A DNA stretch of 64,000 nucleotides from JAJVID01 sp050247435 (GTDB lineage: Bacteria > Acidobacteriota > Blastocatellia > RBC074). Below the pieces are notes generated by a model, which searched no databases, was not told the DNA's origin, and saw only the letters and a list, made by a program, of their open reading frames with translations. The DNA lies in NCBI GenBank assembly GCA_050247435.1, contig JBFWUF010000012.1, positions 1 to 64,000 on the forward strand, written 5' to 3'. The translations under genes and the position numbers were made by a program. Shown in pieces: positions 22,424 to 30,832 of the stretch (positions within the stretch are counted from its first letter, which is position 1; each line of letters begins with the position of its first letter).

Positions 22424-23353
22424 TCACTTCCCGATTCCCAGCGGCAGCTTCACCATTAACGGCTTGCCGGGTTTAACAGCCACGCGAAAGATCGTTTGCG
22501 GCAGCGGATCGGCTTGCGTCAGACGTTTTGCAGGACTGCCGCCCGCCGCCTTCTCGGCGCTTGTGTAAGCTCTCCCCGCGCCGTCTTCCAATTCAAGTCG
22601 CTCGACCCGCGCGCTCCATTCTTTTTCCCATCTCTCGACGGTAGCCTTGGGAAGCAGCAGTGGTTGGTCATCGCCGGCGGCCCGTTTCGGCAAATCTTTC
22701 AACGGCGCCGGGGCCACGATGACTGTGAGGACTTCCGCTGTTTGCGTCGACTGGCCGCTCCCGCGTAGCGGCTTCACCTCGAAGTAGGCCTGTTCATCCG
22801 ATTGATTCGGGATTTCGACGACGCGCCCGGCGGTGACCCTGTTTTCATCGCTCGTGGAATCGTGAGGGAAGATCAGGTAGGGGGCGCTGAAGCTCCCGTC
22901 GGCGTATTGCTCGCGGTCAACAACGTAAAGATAACCCGTGCGCGGAACCTCTATGCTCAGCCGCAGCGTCTGGCCTTCGCTGAATTTCGTGGCGGCTTCG
23001 ACGCGTTCCGGCGCCCAGTTCTTGTCGCTTCTTTTTACCAGGATGCGCGCGTCATCGTTCTCTTTGGCCGGACGCAACCGCCAGACTGTGATGCCGACAA
23101 CGGCGTTGCGAATCGAAGCGACTGGAACATCTTCCTTCGGCAGCGCGGGCGTCGTGCGTTTATACCTGCTGGTCTTCTGAGCCGGAGCGGGCCGCGTCGC
23201 CGCTGGCCGGAAATTCGGCGGCCAGAACCGGCGCGAAGTATTATCGTCTTGAGCTTGAGTTGCTCTGATGGCCATCATCCCGCAGATGAAAAGCGCCGTT
23301 GCGCATAAGAATAGAGTCAATCGCAGATTGGCAGTCAATTTTTTATACGACAT
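22424..23353 (-). CDS. Exported DUF4384 domain protein
   Basis: This 309-residue protein starts at the ATG with GGGAGG upstream; the longer open frame toward 23728 lacks a ribosome binding site and reads against the CHAT gene end. The signal peptide is MSYKKLTANLRLTLFLCATALFICGMM (ends near ATQAQ). After a Pro-rich linker the DUF4384 core follows: GQTLRLSIEVPRTGYLYVVDREQYADGSFSAPYLIFPHD, which is the beta-sandwich signature (a gene-terminal YLYVV strand and a LIFP strand). The same motif, GYLYIVNEGP...YNFLFPAPE, is found in the C-terminus of the kinase at 30833-32692. The gene follows the CHAT gene by 95 bp on the same strand, which suggests an operon. Confidence 0.8.
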   Translation of the reverse strand: MSYKKLTANLRLTLFLCATALFICGMMAIRATQAQDDNTSRRFWPPNFRPAATRPAPAQKTSRYKRTTPALPKEDVPVASIRNAVVGITVWRLRPAKENDDARILVKRSDKNWAPERVEAATKFSEGQTLRLSIEVPRTGYLYVVDREQYADGSFSAPYLIFPHDSTSDENRVTAGRVVEIPNQSDEQAYFEVKPLRGSGQSTQTAEVLTVIVAPAPLKDLPKRAAGDDQPLLLPKATVERWEKEWSARVERLELEDGAGRAYTSAEKAAGGSPAKRLTQADPLPQTIFRVAVKPGKPLMVKLPLGIGK

Positions 23354-23448
23354 AAAAACCTCCCTACTTTCGCTGAAAAACGCGCCTTTGATTATCGCCG
23401 GGCTGATTTGGGTTGGCTCGCGCTGACGATGCAGGAAAGCGCAAGCTT

Positions 23449-26400
23449 TCAACGCCACTCGCCTTGCAATCCGAAGGCCGCCCAGTAATACGGCGCTTGC
23501 CGCTGTTTTAGTTTCAACATCTCGACCTGCGCGGATCGCAAGGCCGCCGCCGGGCGCAACCCTCTGGCCAACATTCCCTGGTAAAAACTCTTCATCAAAT
23601 CCGCCGTCGCGCGGTCGCTCACGTTCCACAAACTGACTACGACTCGCGGCGCGCCCGCGTACATAAACCCTCGCGTCAATCCGATGACGCCTTCGCCTCT
23701 GACTTCTTTGCCCAAACCCGTCTGGCACGCGCTGAGCACGACCAGTTCAGTCGCGGGCAATTTCAGGTTGTAGATTTCGGGCGCGAGCAGAAAGCCGTTC
23801 TGCAGCGCGCCTTTTTCGTCGAGCAGCGAAAAGACCAGGCCCGAAAGCTCAGGGTTGAGGCTGTTCAAAAATCCATGCGTGGCCAGATGGAGGATTTTGT
23901 ACTGGCCTAGTTCCGCGTCAGTCGCCGCCGCGCGAGTGGCCGCGAAATCGAACGTGGATTTGCCGGAACTCGATGACGCCAGCGACAGGATCGCTTCGGC
24001 TTCGCCGCGCGTGTTGGGCAAACGCGGGATGCGGAACTCGGCGTCAGCAGCGCCGGAGTCTTTCGCCGATTTGACCAGCAGGATGCGTGAAGGTTCGACG
24101 ACTGCAATCTCGGTCTTCTTTTCATCCTTTCTTTCGTCTGGCTTCCCGGCATTGATTTCAACTGTCTTTACTCTTTCGTCTTTGGCTTCAAAGACCGGGT
24201 CGGCAATGACCGCAACGGTCTTTGCGGCGGATGGCCTTCCCGCCATCTCGCGCCGCAACACGGCCAGAGTCGAAGCGGATGGAAGATTGACGACTTCGTG
24301 TTGAATCACCACGGGTCTGCCCGCGCCGCCCGGCTTCGGCAGCGCGGCGAACGGCACGTACTGCAAAGCTCCGTCGGCGACGACGATCAATCGTTTATTG
24401 CCCAACTGAGCGGCGACGGGGCCAAGCAGGATGCGGCTTAAATCGGCGGACGCCCGGCGGCTGTCGGCGTCCGCGTTGGCGACTCGCGCCTGTTTTCTCC
24501 GGTTCGATTCGTTCGGCTGCGATTGATTGCGGGCTGTGATCAGTTCGTAGTAGCGGCGGGCCGCCGATTCAATCGTCTCGCGTTTCGGAAGCGTGAAGCC
24601 GCGCAGGGATGTTTTCGTGACCGCCCACAGGTAGCTGCGCTCTTCGCCGAGCGAGTATTCGAGCAGCATCGTGTTCGAGTCGAGCGCCTGTCTTTGAATC
24701 TCGCGCGCGGTCAGCGGCTCTGGCTGAGTCAGCGCGGCGTAACGCGGACTGCTTGCGCGAATCCGCGATTGCGTGTCGCGCAACTCGGCGGTCAGTTGCT
24801 CGATCTCCCGTCCGAGAGCCGCGACCTGCTCGGCTTTTTTCTGATCGCCGAGCGATTGAATCTGCTCGGCGCCTTTGTCGTTGATCTCCTCCTGCAACTC
24901 GCGCTCGCGTTCGACAAGTTGAGGATCAACGCCCTGGCGGATGTCGGCGCCGGCTTCGGTCAACAGTTCGATCAGGCTGCGGGCGCGGGCGCGTTCGCTG
25001 ACCTGCAACGCTTCGGCGATCAGATTGCTTCGCGGCGCGCGCTTGCCCATCCGCATCAGCACGTCAATGTAGAGATCGTAATACTGCTGCGTCGTCGCGC
25101 GGTAAGAGGCGCGCAGTTCGGGGCTTGAGAGCTTCGCGCGCAGCGATTCGACGATCTTGATCGTCTGTTCGATCTGACCGCGCGCCTGTTTCAGGCGATT
25201 GCGGCGACTTTCGACGCGCGCAATGCCGTAACGAACTTTTGCCTCGCGCAGCCGGTCGTTCACATCGCGCGTCAATTTGAGCGCCTGTTCGTGATTCTCT
25301 TTCGCCTTGTCCAATTCGCCCAGAGCCTCGTAGGCGAAACCCAGATTGTTGAGCGCGTAAGCTTCGGCGTGCCGATTGCCGATTTTGCGGAACAGCGGCA
25401 GAGCTTGGTTGATCGCGTCAATAGCTTTCCTCCATTCGCCTATTGCGCTGTGAACCAAGCCGAAATTGTTTTGAGTGGCAGCTTCGAGCGGTATGTCTTT
25501 AATTTCGCGGCTGAGCGGCAGCGCTTGGTTGAGCGATTCGAGAGAGCTTGTGTGATCGCCAGCGGCCCGGTGCGACAGGCCAATGAAGTTGAGAATCTGC
25601 GTTTCAATGCGTCGCGCCCCTGCCGACCGCGCGAGCTGCAATGCCTGATTGTAATAACCGACTGCTTCCTGCTGTGCGCCCAGAAGATCGTAAGCGCGGC
25701 CTAGATTGTTAAGCGTCACCGATCTCGGCGCCGCGTCGCGCCTCAACGGAAGAGCTTGATTGTAGGTTTCGATAGCCTTTTGTATTTCGCCTAGGTCAGA
25801 GTAGACCACGCCGAGGCTGTTGAGCGTGACTGCCTCTCCATTGGTATCTCTGACCGCACGTCGTAGCGGAAGAGCCTCCAGAAAATATCTCAACGCTTTT
25901 CGTTTCTCGCCCAGACTGTTAAAGGCTTCGCCGATGGCGTTGAGCGTGGTGGCCTCACCCACGCGATTGTTTGTCTCGCGGCGGATTGGCAAAACCTGGT
26001 CGTAAATCCCGATGGCTTTGCGATATTCGCCGGTTTGGTTATAGATCGTGGCTATGATGTTGAGCGTGAGTGCTTCACCTGCTCGGTCTTTGGCCTCGCG
26101 ACGCAGTGGCAATGCCTGATTGAGATGTTCCAAAGCCTTCTGTGTTTCACCAACGGAGTTATAGACGACACCAAGCATATTCAATGTGCCAGCCGCCGCT
26201 TCAGGGTCGTTGCTGCCGCGTTCGATCTGAAGCGCCTGCGTGAGGTATTCGATGGCTTTCTGCGGGTTGTTCAATCGGCGATGAGTGTCACCGATGTTGT
26301 AAAGCGTGATCGCTTCAAAACGCCGGTCGCCAGCGGCGCGCCAGGAAGGGAGCGCATCTGCGTATTTAGCCATCGCTTGCCGCAGCGCGTCCGGCTTCGA

Positions 26401-26856
26401 CGGATCGAATAACTGCTCGGCCTCCATAAAATTTTGCTGCGCCAGAACGCGCTGGCGATCCTGTCCGGTCGCGGCGCGCGGAGCTTCGAGCGTCAATTGG
26501 TAACGCCCTCGCGCGTTTCTCCCCGGCGCGGAAATTTCGATCCGGTAATCGCCCGCATTCTCGGCCACCCAGACGGCGTCTTCTTTGTCTTTCGTGTCGG
26601 GATTGAGATTGACATCGGCCAGCGGCTTGCCGTCGGGCGAAAGGATTTTGACGGCCACATCCACGCCGCGCTGCTCAGCCACGATGCGTATAAACTGGCC
26701 CGATCCGAGCGTGACGCGATAGCCGTGCGTTTCACCGCTCGTAAGCGATCTTTCAACCGGCTTACCGGGTTCGAGAGAGGCTGGTTGTTGCTGTGACGCT
26801 GAGGCCGTGTCTGAAAAGGGTGACAGGAGTAGTAACAGGAAGATCGAGCGGAGCAT
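23449..26856 (-). CDS. Secreted TPR-CHAT protein (caspase-like peptidase family)
   Basis: The protein has 1135 residues. A signal peptide (1-22, MLRSIFLLLLLSPFSDTASA) is followed by a PPC-like beta-sandwich (about 25-130, with GSGQFIRIVAEQRGVDVAVKILSPDGKPL). Some ten TPR or Kinesin-light-chain-type repeats of about 40 residues follow (150-600, units such as GEALTLNIIATIYNQTGEYRKAI). Then a coiled-coil segment (about 620-720) with LIELLTEAGADIRQG precedes the CHAT domain (about 800-1135). The CHAT catalytic dyad is intact: His994 in HLATHG and Cys1044 in LSACQTG. CHAT proteins are clan CD proteases (separase/caspase relatives); the substrate is unknown. Because it is exported, its targets are likely periplasmic or extracellular. 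Confidence 0.9.
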   Translation of the reverse strand: MLRSIFLLLLLSPFSDTASASQQQPASLEPGKPVERSLTSGETHGYRVTLGSGQFIRIVAEQRGVDVAVKILSPDGKPLADVNLNPDTKDKEDAVWVAENAGDYRIEISAPGRNARGRYQLTLEAPRAATGQDRQRVLAQQNFMEAEQLFDPSKPDALRQAMAKYADALPSWRAAGDRRFEAITLYNIGDTHRRLNNPQKAIEYLTQALQIERGSNDPEAAAGTLNMLGVVYNSVGETQKALEHLNQALPLRREAKDRAGEALTLNIIATIYNQTGEYRKAIGIYDQVLPIRRETNNRVGEATTLNAIGEAFNSLGEKRKALRYFLEALPLRRAVRDTNGEAVTLNSLGVVYSDLGEIQKAIETYNQALPLRRDAAPRSVTLNNLGRAYDLLGAQQEAVGYYNQALQLARSAGARRIETQILNFIGLSHRAAGDHTSSLESLNQALPLSREIKDIPLEAATQNNFGLVHSAIGEWRKAIDAINQALPLFRKIGNRHAEAYALNNLGFAYEALGELDKAKENHEQALKLTRDVNDRLREAKVRYGIARVESRRNRLKQARGQIEQTIKIVESLRAKLSSPELRASYRATTQQYYDLYIDVLMRMGKRAPRSNLIAEALQVSERARARSLIELLTEAGADIRQGVDPQLVERERELQEEINDKGAEQIQSLGDQKKAEQVAALGREIEQLTAELRDTQSRIRASSPRYAALTQPEPLTAREIQRQALDSNTMLLEYSLGEERSYLWAVTKTSLRGFTLPKRETIESAARRYYELITARNQSQPNESNRRKQARVANADADSRRASADLSRILLGPVAAQLGNKRLIVVADGALQYVPFAALPKPGGAGRPVVIQHEVVNLPSASTLAVLRREMAGRPSAAKTVAVIADPVFEAKDERVKTVEINAGKPDERKDEKKTEIAVVEPSRILLVKSAKDSGAADAEFRIPRLPNTRGEAEAILSLASSSSGKSTFDFAATRAAATDAELGQYKILHLATHGFLNSLNPELSGLVFSLLDEKGALQNGFLLAPEIYNLKLPATELVVLSACQTGLGKEVRGEGVIGLTRGFMYAGAPRVVVSLWNVSDRATADLMKSFYQGMLARGLRPAAALRSAQVEMLKLKQRQAPYYWAAFGLQGEWR

Positions 26857-26916
26857 ATTGTCTCCTTGGGGCAGTGGCGGCAGCCCGATCGAGAGGGAAA
26901 GCTAACTATAGGGTTT

Positions 26917-27051
<135 letters not shown>

Positions 27052-27136
27052 GAATTCCATATAATTATGCCCTCCCTCAGGGACGGGCTACCGTCACATT
27101 GCTCAACTTCATTCGCCACCCGCGCCCACTCGAAGA

Positions 27137-28990
27137 TCAGCAGGTCGGCGGGAAGACGGGGATTGTGACGGTGACCGTGTTGGTCAGCGTCAGTTTGTGC
27201 AGCAGGTGGCCGCCTTCAAACGCGCTGGCGACCTGGTGTTTATTGTCGTTGCGATTGAGCGTCGCTCCGATGATGCCGATGTCGTTCGCGCCCCAGATTC
27301 TCATCCATCCGCTGCGGCCCGATGGAATGACGGTCTCGAATCGCGGCGCGATTCGCGGGAAAGTGTTCGACAGCGATCCTCGCACCTGACACGCGCCTGA
27401 GTTGATGGTGAAGCTGTGCGGGTTTTCGGCGTCGTCGTAAAGAGCGCCGAAGAGCGACCCGATAGTCGCCGCGCCGGTCGCCAGATTTCCTCCGATGCGC
27501 GTGATTATCAGCATCGTGTCGTTGCCGTCGGCGCGACTCGGAATGTTGCTGGCGGCCAGGACTCGCGGCAAACGGTTATACCCGTTGGACAGGCCGTTGA
27601 ACGGCAGCGTCGCAGTCGGGTTGTTCGGGTTGCAACCCGGTAATGGGCTGCCGTATACCGCCGCGCAACTTTCGGCTTCAAGGTCTGCCTCACGTTTCGG
27701 CGAAGAAACCAGCTTGAGGTTCGCGTTGCCGATCAGATGGTTGAAACTGATCGGGCACCCGGTGTTGGCGCCGCCCGCGAAACCGGCGGGACCGTCAACC
27801 GCCACGGCCATTATGTAACCGCTCGTTCCCGGATCAACATCCGACATCAGGAAGCTGGTCGTCTGGTTCGCCGTCAGACACAGGAACGCGTCAGCCACCG
27901 AGCAACTCTGGCCGTCCACGAAGAAGAGATGCAGCGCCACGCCGCGCGTCGAATTGGTGTTGGTGATGTTGATGCGCGTGTTGGTGCTGTTCGGGTCGCT
28001 GGCGTCGGAAATGTAAAAGGCGAAGAGGAGAATTGATCCCGCCTTCGTCGCGCTCATTTCCGAACTGGCGTTGTAAAAGCCGCCCGGCCCCGGCAGCGTT
28101 TGATCAACCGTCAGATTGATGGTCGAGGATGCGCCGTCGGGATCCGGCAGACAGTTTCCGCTGCTTGCCGCCACGGCGTTGCCGTAAACTCCCGGCGGTG
28201 TGACCGCGGGCACGTGCGCGATTATCGTGATCGTCGCCGAAGTTGGCGGAGCGCCCGCCACGGCGCACTGATTGGGCGCGCCAAGAGTTCCCAGGCTGCA
28301 AGTCACATTTCCGGTTCCAACGCCGCTGCAGGAACCGAGCGACGAGGTCGCGCTGATCGCGGTGAATCCGGGCGGCAGCGTGTCGGTGACGACGGTGTTG
28401 GCGCTGTTTGACGGGCCGTTATTCGTGACCGTCAGCGTGTAGACGACATCGCTCCCGGCCAGCGCGGGCGCGGGCGAGACTGAGCCGGAGACGAAAAGAT
28501 CGGATTGCGATTGAACCGTCGTCGTTCTGGTTGGAGAAGTAATGTTACGCGGGGGATTGACGACCGTGAGAGACGCCTGGTTTGAAAGCTGAGTGTCGCA
28601 CGCGACCTCCGGGCATACTCCGGCGACGATTGTGAAGGTCGCTGTCTCGCTCGCGGCGACGACGGCGCCCACTCGGCTGCAACTGACCGTGCCGTTGGCT
28701 CCGACAGCGGGAGTTGTACAAGTCCAATTGGCCGCCGGGGAGACCGCCACCGAGACGAATCTGGTGTTGGCGGGAAGCGAGTCTGACACCGTGACTGTAT
28801 TTAACGCGAAGCCCCCATTGGTCAGCGTGATCGTGTAAGTGATATTGCTTCCGGCCAGGACTGTCGCCGGAGCGGTCTTGCCGAGAGTCGGCTCAGTAAG
28901 CCCCGGATCAGCCGCGCTTGAGGCTGAAGCCAGCGCCATCAGCGCCAGCATTGTGAAAAGCAGTTGTGTAAGTTTGTGTGAGGCGCCCAT
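27137..28990 (-). CDS. Secreted DUF11-repeat protein with Cys-containing C-terminal domain shared with a neighbour
   Basis: The 617-residue protein starts at the ATG at 28990 with an AAAGAAGG-like upstream region. The signal peptide is about 1-25 (MGASHKLTQLLFTMLALMAL, ending ASSAA). Two DUF11 beta-sandwich repeats span residues about 33-140 and 165-285 (NITYTITLTNGG, DVVYTLTVTNNGPS). The last 330 residues (from about 290) are homologous along their length to the protein encoded at 29454-30458. They share SSEMSATKAGSILLF, HLFFVDGQSCSVADAFLCLT, SFLMSDVDPGTSGY, RADGNDTMLIITRIGGNLATGA, IPSGRSGW, HLLHKLTLT, and an end in IPVFPPTC with a C-terminal Cys. Adhesion or envelope structure is plausible but unproven. 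Confidence 0.8.
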   Translation of the reverse strand: MGASHKLTQLLFTMLALMALASASSAADPGLTEPTLGKTAPATVLAGSNITYTITLTNGGFALNTVTVSDSLPANTRFVSVAVSPAANWTCTTPAVGANGTVSCSRVGAVVAASETATFTIVAGVCPEVACDTQLSNQASLTVVNPPRNITSPTRTTTVQSQSDLFVSGSVSPAPALAGSDVVYTLTVTNNGPSNSANTVVTDTLPPGFTAISATSSLGSCSGVGTGNVTCSLGTLGAPNQCAVAGAPPTSATITIIAHVPAVTPPGVYGNAVAASSGNCLPDPDGASSTINLTVDQTLPGPGGFYNASSEMSATKAGSILLFAFYISDASDPNSTNTRINITNTNSTRGVALHLFFVDGQSCSVADAFLCLTANQTTSFLMSDVDPGTSGYIMAVAVDGPAGFAGGANTGCPISFNHLIGNANLKLVSSPKREADLEAESCAAVYGSPLPGCNPNNPTATLPFNGLSNGYNRLPRVLAASNIPSRADGNDTMLIITRIGGNLATGAATIGSLFGALYDDAENPHSFTINSGACQVRGSLSNTFPRIAPRFETVIPSGRSGWMRIWGANDIGIIGATLNRNDNKHQVASAFEGGHLLHKLTLTNTVTVTIPVFPPTC

Positions 28991-29196
28991 CTTGAAATCC
29001 TTCTTTCCCCTTCGCCTGAGCTTTGGACAGCCGGATGCGTTGGCGGAAGGTTTGACAGAAGACAATTTGCGAGACGCGCCGTTCAGCGCCGCTGGCTTGA
29101 TGAAGAGAAACGGCCTGAAATGTCGGCGCGGCGCGGCGGATGAAAGGTTTGAACTATTGCGGCTAGCCTGTGTCTGTCATCGCCGCGATCATTTGT

Positions 29197-29234
29197 GCCA
29201 GTATGCCAGTATGCCGGTATGCCGGTATGCCGGA
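29197..29234. repeat. 8-bp tandem repeat GCC(A/G)GTAT
   Basis: An octamer GCCAGTAT or GCCGGTAT is repeated five times (the last truncated) in the gap between the two secreted paralogue genes. The variation between A and G falls in a block: the first two copies have A and the rest G. Confidence 0.8.
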
Positions 29235-29388
29235 CGGCGCCAGTGCGCCAGGTTGGGCTGGTCGGATTGAGTCCATCGGCGCGCACTGACAGCGCGGAGT
29301 TTACGGAGTTTGGCGCGAGGGGTCAATTAAAGTATGGAAAAACTCCGTTGCGGAAAGGCGCGACTTACAAGCTGTGGATCAGTCATTA

Positions 29389-29421
29389 ATGTAAAGAAGG
29401 GCCGGTGTTACCCGGCCCTTC
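29389..29421 (-). terminator. Terminator of the secreted paralogue gene
   Basis: Read on the minus strand the stem is GAAGGGCCGGG...CCGGCCCTTC followed by TTTACATT. It begins 33 bp after the stop of the gene at 29454. The T-tract is short, so efficiency is uncertain. Confidence 0.75.
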
Positions 29422-29453
29422 GATCAATCGCCGACTTACGGCGTCAAGCTGTG

Positions 29454-30458
29454 TTAGCAGCTCGGCGGGAAGACCGGGATGGTCAGACTGTTGGATGTCG
29501 AGAGCGTCAACTTGTGCAGGTTGTGACCGCCGTTGAACGCGCCGGAATCACCCTCGGCGTTCTCGTTCTTGTTGATCACCGCGCCCAACAGACCAACGTC
29601 CGAGCCCAGGTTGTAGAATTTCGTCCAGCCTGAACGACCCGACGGAATGATCGTCGAGAGACGCGGAACGGTGCGCGGGAAGGTGTCTGACAGCACGCCG
29701 CGAATCTGGCAGCCGGCCACCGGGAAGGTGTAGCTGAATGAGTTCTCGGCGTCGTCGTAGAACAGACCGAAGATCGTGCCGGTGGAGCTGGCGCCGGTGG
29801 CCAGGTTGCCGCCGAAACGGTTGATGATCAGCAAGGTCTCGTTGCCGTTGGCGCGCGAACCGACGTTCGAGATCGCCAACACACGCGGAGCCTGGTTGTA
29901 ATAGGCGCCGTCGAAGGACAACGTCGCCGTGGGCGAGCTCGGATCGCAGCCAGGGAGATAACCTTGATAGAGCGCCGAGAAAGCTTCCGCGCCGAGGTTG
30001 GCCGAGAAGCCATCCTGACGCTTGATGTACTCGTCGCCGATCAGGTAGTTGAACGCGTATGGGCAGCCCAGAACGGGATCGCTGGCGACGGCCACAAGGT
30101 AGCCCTGCGTGCCCGGATCAATGTCCGAAGCCAGGAACGAAGCCGTCTGGTTGGCCGTCAGGCAGATGAAGTTGTCGGCCACGCTGCAATCGCTCGCCAC
30201 GAAGAAGAGGTGGACAAACGCGTCATACAGAGCGCTGGTGTTGGTGATGTTGATGCGGGTGTTGTTGCTGTTCGCGCCACCTTCGTTAGCAGCCGAAGTG
30301 TAGTAGTTGTAGAACAGCACCGAACCGGCTTTCTGGTCGCTGACTTCCGAAGACGCCGGGTAGGGGAGTCCAGGATCGGCGGCGAGCGCCGAAGCCGACA
30401 TCACAACCAGCGCGAAGAGCGCCAATAGCGAATGTGTGAGTTTGCGTGAGGTTCGCAT
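29454..30458 (-). CDS. Secreted paralogue with C-terminal Cys, unknown function
   Basis: The 334-residue protein starts at an ATG with an AAGGAG ribosome binding site; an upstream in-frame Met lacks one. The signal peptide is about 1-27 (ends SASALAA). The mature sequence is the same domain as the C-terminal half of the DUF11 protein next door. It has paired cysteines (DCSVADNFICLT, GCPYAFNYL, GYLPGCDPSS, GCQIRG) and ends in TIPVFPPSC. Conserved spots include SDIDPGTQGYLVAVA, ANGNETLLIINRFGGNLATGA and IPSGRSGWTKFY. I do not recognise a named family. The two genes are tandem paralogues, one with and one without DUF11 repeats. Confidence 0.75.
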   Translation of the reverse strand: MRTSRKLTHSLLALFALVVMSASALAADPGLPYPASSEVSDQKAGSVLFYNYYTSAANEGGANSNNTRINITNTSALYDAFVHLFFVASDCSVADNFICLTANQTASFLASDIDPGTQGYLVAVASDPVLGCPYAFNYLIGDEYIKRQDGFSANLGAEAFSALYQGYLPGCDPSSPTATLSFDGAYYNQAPRVLAISNVGSRANGNETLLIINRFGGNLATGASSTGTIFGLFYDDAENSFSYTFPVAGCQIRGVLSDTFPRTVPRLSTIIPSGRSGWTKFYNLGSDVGLLGAVINKNENAEGDSGAFNGGHNLHKLTLSTSNSLTIPVFPPSC

Positions 30459-30780
30459 TGTTGAGTTTCTCCTTAAAGTTGGGTTTGTGATCTGAAGGAA
30501 ATCAGATCGGTTCATGAACAGCAGGCAGACATTGGAGTACGCTTGCAGACGGCAATTGATGGCGTCTGAGCTTTACATGCTTGCGGAATCAATTCTGCCG
30601 GACTGGTAGTTCGCTAAATTACCCAGTGAGTTGAAACGACAGCGATGAGGAATACTGCTGCCCGTGGGCAGTAGTTGAGGATTCCTGAACACGCTGTTGT
30701 ATTAGTGGTACTTCCTGATATCTGGCATTGAACCTTCATTTGAATGCCTGATCGGTAGTGAGGAAGGTTCAACGCGGAGG
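30459..30780 (-). promoter_or_regulatory. Candidate structured 5' leader of the secreted paralogue gene
   Basis: The 370-bp gap upstream holds no gene but three strong hairpins in the orientation of the leader. The first has perfect 10-bp arms TTGAACCTTC/GAAGGTTCAA (30728-30772). The second is nested: AGGAAT/ATTCCT outside ACTGCTGCCC/GGGCAGTAGT (30648-30686). The third is GATCTGA/TCAGATC (30489-30508), 30 bases above the start codon and just before the Shine-Dalgarno. I do not recognise a known riboswitch class. A structured regulatory leader or small RNA is possible. Confidence 0.4.
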
Positions 30781-30832
30781 CTTTATAGCACGCATCGGTT
30801 GAATTAAACAACGCTATTTGCAATTTTCTCCG

